From NCBI GenBank assembly GCA_002373675.1, contig DFLF01000008.1, positions 211,423 to 275,422 on the forward strand: DNA of 64,000 nucleotides. Direction: 5' to 3'. A model generated the notes under the pieces. That model made no database searches and had not been told where the DNA came from. It was given only the letters and a program-made list of their open reading frames with translations. Shown one piece after another: positions 61,390 through 64,000 of the stretch (the stretch's first letter is position 1; each line of letters opens with the position of its first letter). Both the position numbers and the translations under genes were made by a program. This DNA comes from Pseudobutyrivibrio sp. UBA3626 (GTDB lineage Bacteria > Bacillota > Clostridia > Lachnospirales > Lachnospiraceae).

Positions 61390-63033
61390 TTATCGTTTAT
61401 CTTTGTCAATAAATTCTAGTGATACAACAGCAGCTACAAAGAATATGAAAGATAGTATTATTAAATGTAACCAGTCAACTGCGATGTTAAATCTAGAATG
61501 AGTATAATCATTTTTAAATAAATCCGTTGATGCACTTTCTTCAACGATTTTCATCAGTTTATCTTTATCGATTTTATCTAACACATCCTTGAATTTTAGA
61601 TGATATACAATATTAGTGTTCTTGTATTCATCTCCAGCTGGATTATTATTTAGAAAATCTATAACTTCGCCAACCGTCGTATAGTATGACAAATCATTAT
61701 TAAGAGAATCATTTAAAGCATTAGTATTCATAACGAGTTTAAGCGCCTCACCTATTGATGTATCATCAAGGAGTGTAATATTCTGGAAGAAATAAGAACT
61801 TGGATTATTCCTAATATAGTCAATTAATTCACCAATATTAACAGAACCTTCTACTTGTGTATCTAACATATTTTCAACAAAATCCACGTTTTCTCCCAAA
61901 GCTAATATGGTTGAGAATACTTCTCCTAGAGAGATGCCTTGAATTAATTCACTATTTCTTACATCTGTAAATTCTTCATCAGTCATAATACGATTAATAG
62001 CATCATGAATAGATGCAGATCCTTCAATAGTTGTATTCCTAAGATTCACAATATTGCTATTATCGCTAATTGAGATTTCATCTAAAACATCGCCAACAGT
62101 AATTCTATTAATTAATGGTTTTTTTCTAAGACCTGCAAATTTTCTATCATTAAGAAGCATATTACAAACTTCTCTTACGGTCATTGAACCACCAACTTTA
62201 ATAGCGCGTAATTGTTTTATACTATCATTACTTTCATCTGTGAGCATATTGATAATATCTGAGCCTTTAATATCAACATCCATCTCAGTTTCTTCTAAGG
62301 CTTTCATCATACCATCAACAGATTTATATGATAGATTATTAACATCCATTTGAGATGCCAATGCATCAAAACCAGGGGCAGACACTGTCGCTCTAGAAAT
62401 AAATGTAATATTATCAGGAAGTGGAAATAGTCCACCTGAGAATACCATCTGAAATATTAAAGCAAAAGGCATAATAGTCATTGCAATTGTGGTTGTGCGA
62501 ACTAATGCAGATATAAATAGTGCTAAAACATCAGAAGCATAAGTAACCAAGAATAGTGTTATTGCAACATCAACAATAAGAAAATGAGTGAACAAACCTT
62601 CACCTGATATTTTCATACCTACTAAAGAGGCTGTAACTAATGTTATAATAACCTGAAGCATACAAACAATTGCTTGAAATGCCATATGTGCCATAACATA
62701 CGAAGAAATATGCATTCCAGCTCTATGTTCTCTCTTAATTACTTCGCGTTCACGACATATAATCTGAATAGAATTAAATGTTCCATTCCACAAACAGACA
62801 CAAACAAGGGCAAATACCCCCAACATCGTGCCTTCCTTATTAACAGCAAATTCATTACCTAAGGCCAATGATACAAGCCCTGCGATTAAAGCAGACATAG
62901 GAAGTGTAATCCAGTCATTTTGATAAATAAAAACTCTGACTAATTTGCAAAAATAAACAAATGCCTGGCCCAATCTACCCAAATAACGTATGTTGAATTT
63001 TCTAGTTAAGTGATTTTGATTAGAATCAGCCAT
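61390..63033 (-). CDS. ABCG-like exporter permease with tandem-repeat outside domain
   Basis: The ATG at 63033 with AAGGATGG upstream gives 547 residues starting MADSNQNH. About five membrane segments occupy residues 45-235. A long non-membrane region of about 280 residues follows, then one final segment near residues 515-540. This is the ABC-2/ABCG permease layout with a greatly enlarged loop before the last segment. That loop holds about eight units beginning TVREVC, TVGDVL, SIHDAI, SLGEVF, NIGELI, SIGEAL, TVGEVI and KFKDVL, spaced 23-36 residues apart. It overlaps the ATPase gene by 8 bp. The substrate is unknown. Confidence 0.85.
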   Translation of the reverse strand: MADSNQNHLTRKFNIRYLGRLGQAFVYFCKLVRVFIYQNDWITLPMSALIAGLVSLALGNEFAVNKEGTMLGVFALVCVCLWNGTFNSIQIICREREVIKREHRAGMHISSYVMAHMAFQAIVCMLQVIITLVTASLVGMKISGEGLFTHFLIVDVAITLFLVTYASDVLALFISALVRTTTIAMTIMPFALIFQMVFSGGLFPLPDNITFISRATVSAPGFDALASQMDVNNLSYKSVDGMMKALEETEMDVDIKGSDIINMLTDESNDSIKQLRAIKVGGSMTVREVCNMLLNDRKFAGLRKKPLINRITVGDVLDEISISDNSNIVNLRNTTIEGSASIHDAINRIMTDEEFTDVRNSELIQGISLGEVFSTILALGENVDFVENMLDTQVEGSVNIGELIDYIRNNPSSYFFQNITLLDDTSIGEALKLVMNTNALNDSLNNDLSYYTTVGEVIDFLNNNPAGDEYKNTNIVYHLKFKDVLDKIDKDKLMKIVEESASTDLFKNDYTHSRFNIAVDWLHLIILSFIFFVAAVVSLEFIDKDKR

Positions 63034-64000
63034 TTTGTACCATCCTTGAATACATCTCAATATATTTGTCTGCTTCTCCGTCTCCGCCTTCTTCTTCCAG
63101 GTTTACTGTTTTGACAATTTCTTCCATTGATTCTTTGTTAAAGAAATTACGAGCTTCGTCTATACTTCCATAGAAAGCTAATCGACCTGTTCTTGTTTTA
63201 TCTTTTGCAAGTACTATTACATCATCAAAGAAGTCAACCACTCTATCAGGACTATGAGTTATTACAATTACAATCTTATTATCATTTGCAACTTCTCTTA
63301 ATCTTGAAAATAACTCTCTTGCCATTACACCATCAAGGCCTGAATCCGGCTCATCTAATATAAATAATGCTGGGTTAGAGAGAAGTTCCATAGAAATAGA
63401 AAGTCTCTTCTTCTGCCCACCAGATAATTTCTGTACTAAATTATCCTGAATAGGTAGAAGTCCGAAGATTTCCATAACCTCATTTACACGTGCTATCTTA
63501 TCACTTCGTGATATATCTTTAGAAAGTCTTATCTCTGCAGCATCATATAGGGTCTTTCTAACTGTATCCTTATCTCGCATCATCTGTGGTTGAGGAACAA
63601 ATCCCACATTATGTTTCATTTTATTATAGTTAGTATATAAATTCTGACCGTCAAGCATAATTTCAGCATCAGCTTTCTCAAAGCCATTAACTGCATTAAT
63701 AAAAGTTGTCTTGCCGGCACCAGAACCACCTAATAGTAATACCATATGTCCAGCAGGAATATTCATATTAATATCTTTTAACAAATATTTTTTCTTGAAG
63801 AAATCAAAGACGTGACGAGATGCGATATTAACAGAAAGCCCCTCATTAATATCACCAGAAGATCCATGTTTTTTTATTTCAGATATTTCTATATTGATGT
63901 CTTCAACCTTCATTTTAGGCTGATAACGCTTAGATAATCCCCAGATTAAAAAAGGAATAAAAAAAGTTATTCTGCCAAGGCCAAATACAATCCATAACTT
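63026..64000 (-). CDS. ABCG-like exporter ATP-binding protein (5' end beyond window)
   Basis: The ATPase has Walker A LLGGSGAGKTTFINAVNGF, the signature VQKLSGGQKKRLSISMELL and Walker B ALFILDEPDSGLDG, typical of ABCG-type exporters. An ATG at 63913 would give 295 residues, but it has no ribosome site, and the frame stays open to the right edge. The 29 upstream codons read LWIVFGLGRITFFIPFLIWG and then SKRYQPK, a likely membrane segment. The protein therefore probably has an N-terminal membrane or sensor domain outside the window. It overlaps the permease gene by 8 bp. Confidence 0.88.
   Translation of the reverse strand, partial: KLWIVFGLGRITFFIPFLIWGLSKRYQPKMKVEDINIEISEIKKHGSSGDINEGLSVNIASRHVFDFFKKKYLLKDINMNIPAGHMVLLLGGSGAGKTTFINAVNGFEKADAEIMLDGQNLYTNYNKMKHNVGFVPQPQMMRDKDTVRKTLYDAAEIRLSKDISRSDKIARVNEVMEIFGLLPIQDNLVQKLSGGQKKRLSISMELLSNPALFILDEPDSGLDGVMARELFSRLREVANDNKIVIVITHSPDRVVDFFDDVIVLAKDKTRTGRLAFYGSIDEARNFFNKESMEEIVKTVNLEEEGGDGEADKYIEMYSRMVQNG

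Overview
The window is a low-GC (by eye about one third G+C) chromosomal segment with densely packed, co-directional housekeeping operons. Gene content and order (mutSL-miaA, mreBCD-PBP2-minC-rodA-mgsA, yggS-sepF, rplU-prp-rpmA-obgE, a NadD-YqeK fusion, short HisG with HisZ, coaD-rsmD-cinA-pgsA-rimO, yicC-gmk-rpoZ, rqcH, fakA-asp23, GerW/YtfJ) point to a Clostridia member, most likely Lachnospiraceae. The genus cannot be fixed from the sequence. No tRNA, rRNA or CRISPR array was seen.

Layout. Positions 1-6194 (+) hold mismatch repair (mutS cut by the left edge, mutL), miaA and a PLP enzyme. Positions 6260-14716 (+) form the cell-shape cluster, with an unusually long PBP2, minC without minDE, and a methylglyoxal synthase whose catalytic base is replaced by Cys. 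Positions 14796-21737 (+) hold a small P-loop protein, an HlyD-like protein, yggS, sepF, aroB, lspA, rluD, an Asn-rich membrane-anchored protein and dtd. Positions 21738-22255 carry a long imperfect inverted repeat with two inner hairpins, just ahead of a tyrosine recombinase. Positions 23295-25417 contain plsC, lexA and a divergent YneA-like LysM gene, with several LexA-box-like palindromes between lexA and the LysM gene. Positions 25436-37646 (-) hold rsfS to rplU with an L21 leader, a radical-SAM pair, and a his operon (hisZ-G-D-B-IE) whose HisIE carries a catalytically dead HisF-like barrel. Positions 37761-46020 (-) hold recU, an rluA-family gene and the coaD to yicC housekeeping set. rqcH (+), recG, fakA, asp23 (-) and rpmB (+) follow.

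Positions 52611-60306 are the clearest accessory region: a type I restriction-modification operon (hsdR, hsdM, an embedded small ORF, hsdS, a membrane-anchored ORF) lying between two copies of a MITE-like repeat. A solo arm lies just after the rpmB terminator, and a complete 320-bp element with 85-bp inverted arms lies upstream of hsdR. A perfect 30-bp inverted match links the two sides. A separate REP-like palindrome family has three copies, one of them nested in that element.

The right end (60445-64000, -) holds a GerW/YtfJ-family gene, an internally deleted remnant of a BadF/BcrA-type activase, and an ABCG-like exporter. The exporter permease has an outside domain made of about eight 27-residue repeats, and its ATPase gene runs off the right edge.

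The best candidates for something undescribed are the repeat-bracketed restriction island with its embedded nuclease-fold-like ORF, the hairpin-rich inverted-repeat elements, the repeat-bearing exporter, and the HisF-like pseudoenzyme fused to HisIE.
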